From Sporobolomyces roseus (lineage: Eukaryota; Basidiomycota; Microbotryomycetes; Sporidiobolales; Sporidiobolaceae), in NCBI GenBank assembly GCA_016617785.1, contig JADILM010000009.1:806001-870000 (forward strand): a stretch of DNA of 64,000 nt, written 5' to 3'. Shown in pieces: positions 24,983 to 37,029 of the stretch. The translations under genes and the position numbers were made by a program. Below the pieces are notes generated by a model. That model saw only the letters and a program-made list of their open reading frames with translations, was not told the origin of the DNA and did not search any database. Within the stretch, counting starts at the first letter, position 1; every line of letters begins with the position of its first letter.

Positions 24983-26772
24983 ATGCTTGTAGATTCTGGT
25001 GAGCTTCATTCCCTCCTCACTGTTCTGTGTCTGTGTTACTCACTCTCCTTCACTCTTTGATCTCAAGTCCTCACTGCACCTTGGATTCGTTCCCCTACCG
25101 ATGGAATCACCAACTCGGAAACCTTGACAACTCAACTAGAGACTGAAGATACCATCACCGCTGTACTCAGCGACTTTATCGGTTCCGGCGCAACTCCTCT
25201 CCTTCAAACTTCTACTCACACCGCCTTTCTCACCCACCTTCTCAAGTCCCCTCTACCAGCTCCTTTCACTGGTCTAGACGCTTCTCGACCCTGGTTGGTC
25301 TATTGGGCTTGTCACTCTCTCGCCTTGTTCAATGGGGAGCTCGATGGAAGTGCTAAAACCAGAATCGTCGAAACTCTCAAACGGTTTCAGAACGTCAATG
25401 GAGGGTTTGGCGGAGGACCAGGACAACTCAGTCACCTTGCACCTACTTATGCATCGGTCGCGGCGTTGTGCTACGTGGGAGAAGAGGGTTGGGCTGCTAT
25501 TGACAGGTCCGTTCCCTTTCTTTCGTTCTCTTTCGCTCCAAATGAAGTCCTCACTCATTCTTTCCGGCTACGACAGAGCTGGCCTGTATCGCTTCTTGTT
25601 GTCTTTGAAGCAACCCGACGGATCATTCGTCATGCATATTGGAGGCGAGGTCGATGTTCGGTGAGTTTCGTTGACTTTCCATTCTTCACGATGCGAATTC
25701 GGCTCCTCAGCACTATCGATACATCCTTCACAGTGGATGTTACTGCGCTTTAACAGTTGCTGTACTCTTGAACCTGCTCACACCGGAGCTCGCTCGGAAT
25801 ACGGCTGACTTCATCGCGTCCTGCCAAACTTTCGAAGGAGGACTTGCTTCGGCGGCTCACCCTTTCTCGAGCGAGAATGGTGGGAGCGCTCCTCTAGGAG
25901 AAGCACACGGTGGATACACCTTCTGCTCGGCAGCATCTTGGAGCATGCTTCGACCCTTCTCAGATCCGACTTCACCTTGTTTCTCTCCTTCGACTTCCAC
26001 CGCTCGCGATCTCGATGTCAAGGCCCTTTTCCGTTGGGCAGCGTCCGTTCAGGCAATGCCGATAGAAGGAGGTGGATTCCGAGGAAGGACAAACAAGCTC
26101 GTCGACGGATGTTATAGCTGGTGGTGTGGAGGGTTATTCGCTGTTATCTCGAGTCTGCTTGAAGACGAATCTCTGAACAGAACATCTTCTGAGCTGTATG
26201 ATCGCCGTGAGTATTTGCTCTCGTGACTCGACCGTGTAGCTTCAGCTGACCATGGTCAACTCTCAGACGCTCTTCAGCAATACGTGATTCTCGCCGCGCA
26301 ATCTCCTGGAGGAGGTCTTCGAGATAAACCTGGGAAACCCGCCGATGCTTATCACACATGTTACAATCTTTCAGGTCACTCGTCAGCTCAGCACAATCCT
26401 CTTCCCTCAACTTCGAAACGACAGCGACTCGCTCGCGATTTCACCTCTCCCTTCCGAAGACCTCTGGTTGAGGTCGACGAGCGAGAGCCCGAGATGATAT
26501 TGTGTTCGGGAGAGAGTGAACAGCAAGCCGAGACGAGAATGAGAGAAGTTTATAGTCGGGAATTATCATGGGATTGCGACGAGAAGGAAAGGATTGTCTA
26601 CGGCGACGAAGAAGAGAATCGCTTGGTGCGTCGTTTTCTCTCGATTCTCGCACTCGGCGCCTCGTGACTGATACCTCGTGAATGCTCTTCTAAATAGCAA
26701 CCTACTCATCCCATCTTCAACATCGCAAAGGACAAAGTGAAGGAGATGATGGCGTATTTCTACCTGCAGTGA
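24983..26772 (+). CDS. RAM1: Protein farnesyltransferase beta subunit
   Basis: Encodes the catalytic beta subunit that attaches farnesyl to CaaX proteins such as Ras and mating factors. A tiny first exon (24983-24998, MLVDS) is joined by a GTGAGC intron to exon 2 at 25069, which continues LTAPWIRSPTDGIT. The alpha-alpha barrel repeats are visible: NGGFGGGPGQLSHLAPTYAS, PDGSFVMHIGGEVDVRGCYC, GGLASAAHP...EAHGGYTFC and GGGFRGRTNKLVDGCYSWW. The zinc ligands Asp and Cys lie in LVDGCYSWW and the His in DAYHTCYNLSG. The reading frame continues through a charged insert to ...KEMMAYFYLQ. The first exon and intron are copied at 5490-5985. Confidence 0.95.
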
Positions 26773-26845
26773 AAGGGTCTATATCTTCTTGTGTACAACA
26801 AACGCAATGCAACATCTACGACTCGAACTAGTCACCAGTTGACAT

Positions 26846-29102
26846 CTATAACAAGCGGTCCCGCCGTTGATTCAGTTCACGCTCGAATCCCTCGATTTCC
26901 TCGTCAATCTTGACTAATTCCATATCTTCCTCGACTCGCTCACTCAAATGCGAAACTCGATCCTGATCATGCTGATGTAGCTTGTTCTCCTCCGAAAGGC
27001 GAACTAAAGAATGCTCAGTTGGGAGGCCGAGTTCAGTAGCGAGTGCGTCGAGAGAAAACGAGGATCTCGAAGATGAGGGCGAGTCGCTGCCGAGCGTGTG
27101 CTGAGGCTCCACAGAGTGACGAGCGCGAGATTGAAGCGGGATCTATTGGGAAAGTGCAGCTCCGTAAGAGAGTTGGTCCGGCAAGGGTAGCAAAAACGAC
27201 GAACCGATGATGTGTACCCATCTCTCTCGCGGCCCAACATCGGAGTCTCCTCTTCCCCAATCTCGAATTGTGACTCTTCTGCCGTATCTCGTTCGCCTTG
27301 AGCTGCCTGCGACGACTTGAGCTTGTCCGAGTTGGAATTGGTAAATTGTCGATATTTGAGGTAGTTGTAGAGAGCGATACCTGAGACAGTCAAATTGTTC
27401 AGTGTGCGCGCTTCTGGAGAGATAGACAGAGTGGAGACGCACCGAATATTGTTACCACAAGACCGCTGACGTTGATTGGAGTAAGAACATCGTGGAAAAC
27501 GACAGTCGAGAGGAAAATAACGGCGACCTCCTTGAAGATGCCTGCGACAGATCTGCGAGAGGGTCAAGATTCGTGTATAAGTCATCTGAGCTAATCAAGG
27601 CCTCGAGCCATGGCACTTACAGCGTGACTACGGAAGTTCGTTGAATGAGTCTGAGTGATACGAGACGTGCAGTCAGTACAAACGGCGACCGCAAAGAACG
27701 AGGGAATGTGTGCTCACCCAAACTCGGTAACGTTCATCATGAAAGCGATAAGTCCCGGAAAGAGAACAGCGAGGAGAGTATGCATCGTCTTGCTGAAAGA
27801 ACCAAAAAATACCTCGTTTGAGAAAACTGTGAACCATCCATCAAATGCCATACTACATAGAGCTAGCGTAGCACCCATTACTGGTGCCAACCAGAACAGC
27901 GTTGCGATCGGATTCCCCATTCCCATTCCTTCTTTGTCGAGCAAGATCTGCGTCAGCGACCATCGTAAACCTCCCAACGCTGACGCCGTCAGAACCTCGA
28001 TCATCCCAACAAAGTGAAATTGAGTTTCTGTCGAGACCATGAGAACGACACCCGAAGTGATGACGAGGATGATGCCGGCGAGTCGCCATGAAGGTTTTTC
28101 GAGTTTGAAGAGGAATGCGAAGAGGAGAACGAAGGCGAGCCCGGACGACTTGCACATGGCTGAGAGTCGAGGAGAGAATGAATTGATGCTTTGAAGTGAT
28201 CTTGAGAAATACTGAACGTACTGTAGAAGGATAGAGTGATGGTTCTCAGACTCAAATTCGATAATCCGATGTCAAGTCCGGTAGCCATGCCGCAAGGCGC
28301 GACCTTCGTCCTGTTTGAGGCTTATCGTTAATCAAACCATCTCTCCAAGGTCTTAGAGGAGCGAGACTCACGCGTAATCATTCATAGCTGGTCTACTCGA
28401 CGGTCGCAGTCGAGGGAAGATCGAGAGTACGAGTGCCGCTAGGAGCCATTGGACGAGCATATGTATCGAGGTGACGAATAGAGGATAGGGGAAGTTGAAA
28501 TGACTCTCGTCGAACATCCATTTGTCTGCGATGAGAAAAGAAACGATTTAATCAAAGGACGAGGGATTTATCGAAACAGACGAACGCACTATAGACGGAG
28601 ATCAAGGTCGAGAAGCAATACCTACAAGGCAAAGTACGAGTCAGTCTCTTTGCACTGCGACAACAGCATGGAGATCAACGAACCAGGCAAGAATGAACAA
28701 GGCGTTGATCGCTGCCGCTCTCCAATACAATCTTCGCAAACGTCGTTTCTCCTGGAGTCCTCCATGATCTCCATGTTGTCCATTCTCTCTCGTCCCTATC
28801 ACGTTCCGTCTCGCCCTTGCAGACATACTATTCTTCCTAGTTCTAGAGCGAGCCTCCTCTCCCGATTGACCTCGAGACGCCGAGTGATGCAGCTCCATAT
28901 CATACGATTCTTCTCTCCCTTTGCCCTTATCTACGCTGTTACTTCTGCCTTGGAACGAAGCGTCGCCATTCCTCTTCGAGTTTGATGATGAATTGAGTTT
29001 CAAGTCGTTCTCCTCTGTGAGTAGCTCTTGGTATGCAGGTCCACCTCGAGAAGTCGCTGAATCCTCAAAGATGAGCTGACTGGCGCGTTTGGCATCCGCC
29101 AT
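26846..29102 (-). CDS. Triose-phosphate-type / SLC35C2-like nucleotide-sugar transporter
   Basis: A multi-exon gene for a polytopic protein of the drug/metabolite transporter superfamily. The first ~140 residues are hydrophilic and basic (MADAKRASQLIFED...). Predicted membrane segments follow, including NALFILAWFVDLH, LFVTSIHMLVQWLLAALVLS, GLAFVLLFAFLFKLEKPSW, LAGIILVITSGVVLMVST, ATLFWLAPVMGATLALCSM, LFPGLIAFMMNVTEF and NVSGLVVTIFGIALYNYLKY. Signature pieces LDIGLSNLSLRTITLSFYTM and LGGLRWSLTQILL fit the TPT family and SLC35C2/Ymd8 members, whose substrates are poorly known. Golgi location is inferred from family. A cytosolic C-terminal tail of about 130 residues ends ELNQRRDRLL. Confidence 0.85.
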
Positions 29103-29334
29103 TCTGGTGAAAGAGAGTGCAGAGAAGAAAAGGGAAAACGTTCAACTTTCCCTTGAAGTCGACGCTCGAGTTCCACTTCGATTTCGCTCAGGGTATCGCA
29201 AACAGAACGATTGTCATGTTGAGAGGAACCGAGACGAAGAACGCGCTAACGAGGAAGCGTAGTTTAATCGTTTATTCATTCGTTCAACAACAAGATTATT
29301 TCGTCAAATTTCCTACACTCGGCCCATTCCAATC

Positions 29335-30691
29335 TCAATAGTACTGCTGTTGGCCGAATCCACCTTGCTGCTGGTAACCCTGCTGTCCTTGCTGTTGCGA
29401 ATAGCCGCCGTAACCGTACCCAGTTTGCTGAGGTTGCAGATTGTATCCAGTATTTTGAGGCTGCACTCCTCCGTAACCACCTCCGAAACCTGTCGGTTGC
29501 TGAGACTGCATCCCTCCTCCTCCTCCTCCTCCTCCATAGTAGCTATTCTGACTCGGTTGTTGATTCGGAGATGAACCGAATTGCGACATGATCGAAGATT
29601 TCTGTTGCGAGCGATAGAAGGTTCCGCCGAGCTGCTCTGTCGATATCGGTTGAGGGTACTCTACACGCGATCGAGGTCAAGGCGAGTCAGACCGTGACTG
29701 GCACACAACGAGGCTCGCAGGTAGGAGAGAGCCAAAAAGAGCTTACCGGGCATTGCAGACAGTCCAGCATTCAAGGCTTCTCTCACTCGTGCTTTACTAG
29801 CAGGATCCGTTGAATGCTTCCACCCGCTCTTGACCTCGTTCATTTGCATCTTTGCCGCGTGAATGGAGTCTGCAGCAGTCGAAAGAAGAGATAGTCAGTT
29901 TCCGTAAAGATCCTGGAAGAAACCCCTCTTTATCGTCGAGGTCGGTGCGATGAAATCGAGCTCGAAGAGGAGAGGTGATGGGGGAAGATCCGACGAGACT
30001 CACCGACGTGACTTTCAGCATCTCTTTTCAAACTTTCGACACTCGTTGGATCAGCTCCTTGATTCGCTGCCGCCTTGATTCCCGCGACCCGCTGTTCCCA
30101 AGCTTCTCGTAAAGCATCGACTCGAGTAAACAGTTGCTTCCATGCGTAATCGTCCCATGCCATCAAGGCAGCTTTATTCTCTGATACGAATTGTCGAGGA
30201 TGAGATTGCGTTTGCGTCACTTGAAGAATCGAGTTCTGTGGTTGTACAGATGTTATCAGCATCATTTGTATTTTCCTGAAGCCATGATTAGAGAGATGAG
30301 TACTCACGGAAGACTGGGTTTGAAATGACGTTTGATTCGAATTCGAGTTTGAATTTGACGAGAAGTTGTTGAGGGAAGCGTAAGGATCCAAGTCGGATGT
30401 ATTGTACGAGGGTTGCTGTCCTCCGTATCCATATTGAGGTTGGAATTGCCCTTGAACTTGACCGTAACCAGTCGACTGAGGATAAACCGGCTGTTGAGAC
30501 TGAAAACCTGTCGCTTGGGGGTAGACTTGCTGCTGCTGCTGCTGATACTGAGGTTGGTACTGTGCTTGCTGTCCTTGTTGATAGCCCGTGTATTGAGGAG
30601 TTTGAAGGTCGGGATCCGAGAGAACGTCGGGGAATCGATTCGCAGTTTGTTCGACAGTTGATTGTGGTCTTGCGCCGAATGGGTTATTCAT
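29335..30691 (-). CDS. Q/G-rich protein with repeated QxTG motifs
   Basis: Several exons encode a protein of about 330 residues starting MNNPFGARPQSTVEQ. The N- and C-terminal parts are rich in Gln, Gly, Pro and Tyr and contain six QxTG(Y/F)-type units (for example VYPQATGF, VYPQSTGY, VQPQNTGY, LQPQQTGY). Between them is a predicted helical region (VSENKAALMAWDDYAWKQL, VDALREAWEQRVAGIKAAAN, VKSGWKHSTDPASKARVREA). Four of the six units match the site preferred by yeast Ark1/Prk1 endocytic kinases, [LIVM]xxQxTG. I do not recognise a named orthologue. A role near endocytic coats is a hypothesis from the motif only. The start lies 130 bp from the start of topoisomerase II. Confidence 0.75.
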
Positions 30692-30821
30692 ATCGACTAA
30701 AGAGGAGTGGTTTATTGGAGTGGGAAAGAGTCGGAGGAGGGGGATAAGGGATCTCTCAACTTGCGTCTCTCTCTCTCTCTTTCCTTTCACTTCCTTTCTG
30801 ATTCTACTCCCTCAGTCTACC
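30692..30821. promoter_or_regulatory. Short bidirectional promoter for the QxTG protein and topoisomerase II
   Basis: Only 130 bp separate the two divergent start codons. The interval is pyrimidine-rich on the plus strand (CTCTCTCT tracts before the topoisomerase start). Both genes must be driven from this interval or from within the neighbouring gene bodies. Confidence 0.6.
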
Positions 30822-30864
30822 ATGCCTCGCTACTCAGACAGCGAGGAAGAAGACGACTTTGTAC

Positions 30865-30907
<43 letters not shown>

Positions 30908-33900
30908 TCTGCGATCTGACTTCTTTTAATCAACAAACTATCGCGTTGAAACAGCAAGTCGAATCAGGCTCAGATGATTATGAAGCAGCACCCAAACCAA
31001 AGAAGGTATGTCACTCATCGTTTATAGACGCGTGCGAACACGTACAGCGAGGCGAGAGTAGGACTTTGAACGGCTTTGTTGATTCATCCCTCTCTCTCTC
31101 TCTCTCTTCTTTCTAGGCTCCTGCAAAACCGAAAGCTGCACCTAAAGCTAAGGCAGCACCCAAAGCCAAAGCTCCAGCCAAAATTACAGCAGCAGCAAAG
31201 AAGAAGGCGACACCACTACAAGAGAGAGACGAGAATATTAGTGAGGGTGAAGAGGTGAGATTATCCTTCCTCTTTCAACCACGATCCTCGTCATCCCAAG
31301 CTGACACAGTAACCTAGATGGACGATGATGTCGAGGATCTACCTCCAAAGAAAGCGACTACCGCTTCGAAGGGCAAAAACAAATCTGCTAGCGAAACTTA
31401 TGTCAAGGTTCGCTCCATTCTTTCGCTTTCTCGATTGCACTCAGTACAAGCTGACGACTCGGATCACTCTGACTCAAAGCTCTCCCAACTCGAACATGTT
31501 CTGAAACGTCCCGATACCTATATCGGATCAGTCGAACCAATCACTCAACCTATGTGGGTTTATGATCAAGATTTGAAGTCTCTCGTTTACCGGTATGTAG
31601 CTCGCTCCCTTTCTCCCCTGCAATGACGGGCGTTGATGGGAGAATGAGTAATCTGACAGTTCGACCACTTTCGTTCCCGGTCTCTACAAGATCGTCGACG
31701 AGATTCTCGTTAATGCGGCGGATAACAAGGCAAGTACCGCTTCTCAATCGTTCGAGAGGCAAGCAGCTGACATTAGAAGATGTGCACAGGTCCGTGACGC
31801 AAGTATGTCGGAACTCAAGGTCAAGATTGACGTCGAGAACAAGACAATTTCGGTTCGAAACGATGGTCGTGGTATTCCCGTCGAAGTCCACGAAACCGAA
31901 GGAATCTGGATTCCTGAACTCATCTTCGGTCAACTCCTCACCTCTTCCAACTACGACGACGACGAGGCCAAGGTGACGGGAGGAAGGAACGGGTACGGAG
32001 CGAAACTCGCGAATATCTACTCTACCGAATTCATAGTCGAAACCGCCGATTCTCGTACCGGAAAGAAGTACAAACAAGTCTTCAATGACAACATGTCGAA
32101 GAAGGGGAAACCAAAGATTACCGACAACAAGAAGGACGAAGACTGGACGGAAATCACCTTCACTCCGGATCTCAAACGTTTCAACATGGAAGAGTTCGAC
32201 AAGGACACCGTCTCACTCCTTCAGAAACGCGTCTACGATATGGCTGGTATCACGAAAGGAGTCAAAGTCTTCCTCAATGGCAAGAAACTCGCAGTCCGGA
32301 ACTTCAAAGCTTTCGTCGAGATGTATGCGAACGGTGTCAACGAGATTGCTTCGACGGGAGGAAAGGGCAAAGCGAAGAAGGATGGCGGCGATGACGAACT
32401 AGTCGGAGCACCGGAAGGAGGAATCGCTGCAAAGCCTACAGTCATTTACGAACAATTCGGCGATCGTTGGGAGGTCGCTTTCGCCGTTTCGGATGGTCAA
32501 TTTCAACAAGTCTCGTACTGTAACGCGATCGCTACGACGAAAGGAGGAACCCACGTCTCCTACATCGCCGACCAAATCGTCAGTGGTTTGGTAGATCTCG
32601 TCAAGAAAAAGAATAAAGCAGTCGCCGTCAAACCTTTCCAGATCAAGAGTCATCTTCATATCTTCGTCAACTGCCTCGTCAACAATCCTTCGTTCGATTC
32701 TCAAACAAAAGAGAACATGACTCTCGGAATCAAAAAGTTTGGAAGCAAGTGCGAGTTGTCGGAAGATTTCCTCAAGAAAGGTAGATTCTCGACTTCTTCT
32801 TCCCGCGCGACTCGTTCCTCGACTGACGCTCGCTGTCTCTCTCTACAGTATCCAAATCGGGAGTCGTCGATAACGTTCTCAATTGGGCAAAGTTCAAACA
32901 AGATCAAATGCTCAAGAAGACTGATGGTCACAAGCGATCTCGGTATGTCCCGCTTTCTATTTCAACCCCTCGAACTGCTCGCTGACTGATACGACTCATT
33001 CCGTGCAGTATCACCGGTCTCGTCAAACTCGAAGATGCGAACAACGCCGGAACCAAGAATGGTAGCAAATGTACCCTTATCTTGACCGAAGGAGACTCTG
33101 CGAAAGCTCTCGCCGTGTCTGGTCTCTCAGTCGTCGGACGAGACAATTACGGAGTCTTCCCTCTTCGTGGAAAGCTGCTCAACGTTCGAGAAGCTACGGG
33201 AAAAGCTTTGCTCGAGAACGCCGAAATTCAAGCTATCAAGCAAATCATGGGACTACAACAAGGCAAAGTCTATCAGAACACCGACTCGCTACGATACGGT
33301 AGCTTGATGATCATGGCGGATCAAGTCAGTCCTCTACTCCTCCTCTTCATCGCAAGATCCCCTCCCCGATTGCTGACTTGAATCGAACGTGTCGTAGGAT
33401 CACGATGGTTCTCACATCAAAGGTCTCATCATCAATTTCCTCGATTACTGGTTCCCTTCTCTACTCAAATTGCCCAACTTCCTCGTCGAATTCATCACTC
33501 CTATCGTCAAGGTACGCGCCGAGATTCTGACTCTCGTTATGAGGGGTTCCGCTGACATGAAGTGGAATTTCGCTCTTAATTACAGGTTACGAAAAACAAG
33601 AAAGAGATCTCATTCTTTACGATTCCCGAGTACGAACAATGGAAAGAGGAAACTTCAGACGGTCGAGGTTGGAAGATCAAGTACTTCAAGGTTCGTCTCG
33701 CTTTGATCGCCGCAACTTCATGCCTCATCGTGACTGACGTGTAATCCTCTCGCTCGATTGACAGGGATTGGGTACTTCAGATGCTACCGATGCGAAGAAA
33801 TACTTTGGAGATATGGCTCGTCATCGATTACCCTTCAAGACTTCGACAACGGCTGATCGTGAGCTCATCGATATGGCTTTCAACAAGAAGAAAGCGGATG

Positions 33901-36900
33901 ATCGTAAAGAATGGCTAAGAGGTTTCGTCGTAAGCTTGTTCATTCTTCATGTTCTATGATCGAGCTAGTAGCTGATACCGATTGTCGTAAACAGCCTGGA
34001 ACGTTCATGAACCACAACGTCACTCAAGTGCCAATTGCCGACTTCATCAACAAAGAATTGATTCTCTTCTCGATGGCCGACAACATCCGTTCGATTCCTT
34101 CAGTCGTCGACGGTTTCAAACCTGGTCAACGCAAAGTTCTCTTTGCGTGCTTCAAGCGAAAGCTCAAGGTCGAAATCAAGGTGAGTAACATCACTCTTCG
34201 TTCAGCAGGGATTCGCGCTAGATTTCCATCTCATGCTCTTCTATGCTTCATACAGGTCGGACAACTTTCGGGTTACGTCTCGGAGCACTCTGCATACCAT
34301 CACGGTGACGCATCTCTCCAAGGTACGATTATCGGTCTCGCTCAAGATTTCGTCGGAAGCAACAACGTGAACGTTTTGGATCCGAATGGTCAATTCGGAA
34401 CTCGTCTCCAGGTTCGTCGAATCTTTCTCTGTTCTTTCCGACTCGCCTGCTGACGTAGATGTGATGCGAGCACAGGGAGGTAAAGACGCTGCTTCGGCTC
34501 GTTATATCTTCACCAACGTCGCTGCGGTCACTCGATCGATCTTTCATCCTTCGGATGATGACATCCTAGACTACCTCAACGATGATGGTCAGAGTATCGA
34601 ACCTACCTGGTGAGTCGCGCTGCCTTTTCGAGCTTATAACTGTTTATTCAACATCGTGCTCTCAGGTACATTCCGATTCTTCCAATGGTTCTCGTCAACG
34701 GCTCCGACGGTATCGGAACTGGTTGGAGTTCTTTCGTACCGAACTACAACCCGAGCGATATCGTTGCAAACTTGAAGAGGAAGATCAAGGGAGAAGAGAT
34801 GGAACCGATGCATCCTTGGTATCGAGGATTCCGCGTGCGTACTCAGTCTTTTACAGTCGAACGCGAGCCTCCCGCTGATGCCAGCTACCTCGAACTTCAG
34901 GGAACGATTGAACGAGGAGACAAGGAAGGATACAAGTGCTCCGGTACTATCGCTCGCATCGACGATTCGACAGTTGAAGTCACGGAACTTCCAATCCGCA
35001 CCTGGACTCAGAATTACAAGGAAATGCTCGAGTCGTGGGTCGCTGGATCCGACAAACAACCGATCTGGGTCAAGGTTCGTCTCGTCGTTCGCACTATTCA
35101 CTCTTTGCTTCGGAAACTGACTTTCTCCACTCTCGCTCAATCGCAGGACTACAAAGAATACCATACTCACACGACCGTACATTTCATCGTTACTCTCACC
35201 GACAAAGGTAAAGAAGCGATCGAAAAGGATGGACTTGAAAAGGTCTTCAAAATCGCCGGCAAGATCAACACGAGTAACATGGTTTGTTTCGATCCCGCCG
35301 GCAAGATCAAGAAGTACACTGCCCCCGAGGAGATCGTTAGCGACTTCTACGATGTTCGTCTCGAATACTATCACAAGCGAAAGGTTTGTCAAATTTCTTG
35401 TTCCCTCCCTCGCCCGGTCGCAGATCGCTTACTTCGTCGTCTCCTGTAGAGACATCTCGTTTCTGAACTCGAACTCGTACACGATCGCCTTTCGAACCAG
35501 GCTCGCTTCATCCAATGCATCATCAAGAAGGAGATTGTTCTCTCGAACCGCAAGCGAGCTGAAATTGTCGCCGAGCTTCGCAAGAAAGACTTCCGACCTT
35601 TCCCTAAAGTCGCCAAGGCTCATATCGCAGCTGCCGTCGATGAGAATGGTCAAGAGGAGGAAGATCCCGATGCCGAAGCTGGTGCAGATTCCGACTATGA
35701 CTACCTTCTCTCGATGTCCCTGTCGAGTTTGACTGCTGAAAAGGTAAGTCGATGCATCGTTTCCCTCAGTAATGTTCGACAACTTACTCTTTTTCCTGTC
35801 TTACGCAGGTTGCCAAACTTCTCGCTGAGCGTGATCTTCGCCACGACGAACTCGAGGCTCTTCTCAAACTCAGTGTGAACGACCTTTGGCTCGCCGATCT
35901 AGACGATTTCTCGTCAAAATGGGAAGCTCTGCTAGAGAAGGACACTGCCGACCAAGCGAAATCACTCCGAGCCGCGAAGGGAAAGGGTAAAGGCAAAGGA
36001 ACTGTGAAGAAGGTTTGTTCGAAGCTTGCTTGCATCTGTTATTTCCATATCTCAGCTCACGAAGTGCTCTCTATACAGCGTGCTGCCGATCTCTCCGACG
36101 ACGACGATGACTTCATCGCTCAACCAAAGAAGAAAGCCGTTGTAAAGAAAGCAGTCAAACCTGCTGTTGCTCTCCCTCCTAGTGACGATGCTATGGAAAT
36201 CGATCCTCCCAGAAAGGTGAGTTTCTTCGTCTCTTTCGAAGTGATAACCCGTCTCGAGCACCGATTCTAACCTGCTTCTCTTCTGACAGGCTTCGAGTTC
36301 GAAGGCTTCTTCTGTTGAACCAACTCGCGCCAGAGCCAAGACTACGAAGAAGCGCGAAGTTATCGATCTTGACTTGAGTGAGGAGGAAGAGAAGAAGACT
36401 TCGCCTCCTTCGAAGAAGAAGAAGGTACCTACTAAGAAAGCTACTGCCAAAGTAAGCTTCTCTTTCTTTACGACCCGTATATGGAGCTGATCGAATGTGC
36501 TCTCTTCACAGTCTGTCAACGATGAGGAGGAAGATGAGTCAGACTTCTACACTCTTCCAGCTTCGAAACCTCCCGCGCACTCTCCAAAGGCTGCGAAGAA
36601 AACCACGGTACGTTCATGGAGTTCTGCTTCACGTTCCGGAGAGCGCTGACATGCTCTCTCGGTTCGACAGAAGAAGAAAGCCGTGTCGGTCGTAGACTCG
36701 GATGATGAATCTGTCGTTGTTGCCGCCTCGAAGAAGAAAGCTCCCTCGAAGCGTGCCGCTCAAGCTAAAGTCGTGAGCTGATCCTCCTGATGAGTCCATT
36801 AACACTCTCACTGACGAGCTATCGAGGTTTTATTCAGGCGGCAGACGATCTCGGAGAAGCGAGTGAACCCGTCGCTGCCCCTCGCGCTCGAGCTGCTCGT

Positions 36901-37029
36901 CGTGCTCCCGTCAAGTCTTACAACACCACCATCGATCTCGGGAGCGCCGACGAAGGTGAAGACAGCTTCCAAATTGCCGACGAGGACGACGACGATGAAG
37001 AGAGCTTTGCAGAGAGCGACTCTGAGTAA
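30822..37029 (+). CDS. TOP2: DNA topoisomerase II
   Basis: A gene with about twenty exons encodes the essential ATP-dependent type IIA topoisomerase that passes one duplex through another in chromosome segregation. After a charged N-terminus the ATPase domain shows KLSQLEHVLKRPDTYIGSVE, EILVNAADNK, RNDGRGIPVE and GRNGYGAKLANIYS. The TOPRIM domain has LTEGDSAKALAVSGL, PLRGKLLNVREA and DQDHDGSHIKGL. The cleavage domain has the active-site Tyr in SARYIFTNVAA. The C-terminal region after 35.9 kb is an alternating Lys-rich and Asp/Glu/Ser-rich tail, typical for this family and probably regulated by phosphorylation; the end is FAESDSE. The first intron carries a long CT microsatellite. Confidence 0.97.
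30866..30903. repeat. CT microsatellite in topoisomerase II intron 1
   Basis: An uninterrupted TC dinucleotide run of about 38 nt starts just after the GTACGT donor of the first intron. Shorter CT runs occur at about 30771-30782 and 31090-31107. Such runs vary readily in length and could influence splicing or transcription. Confidence 0.9.
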
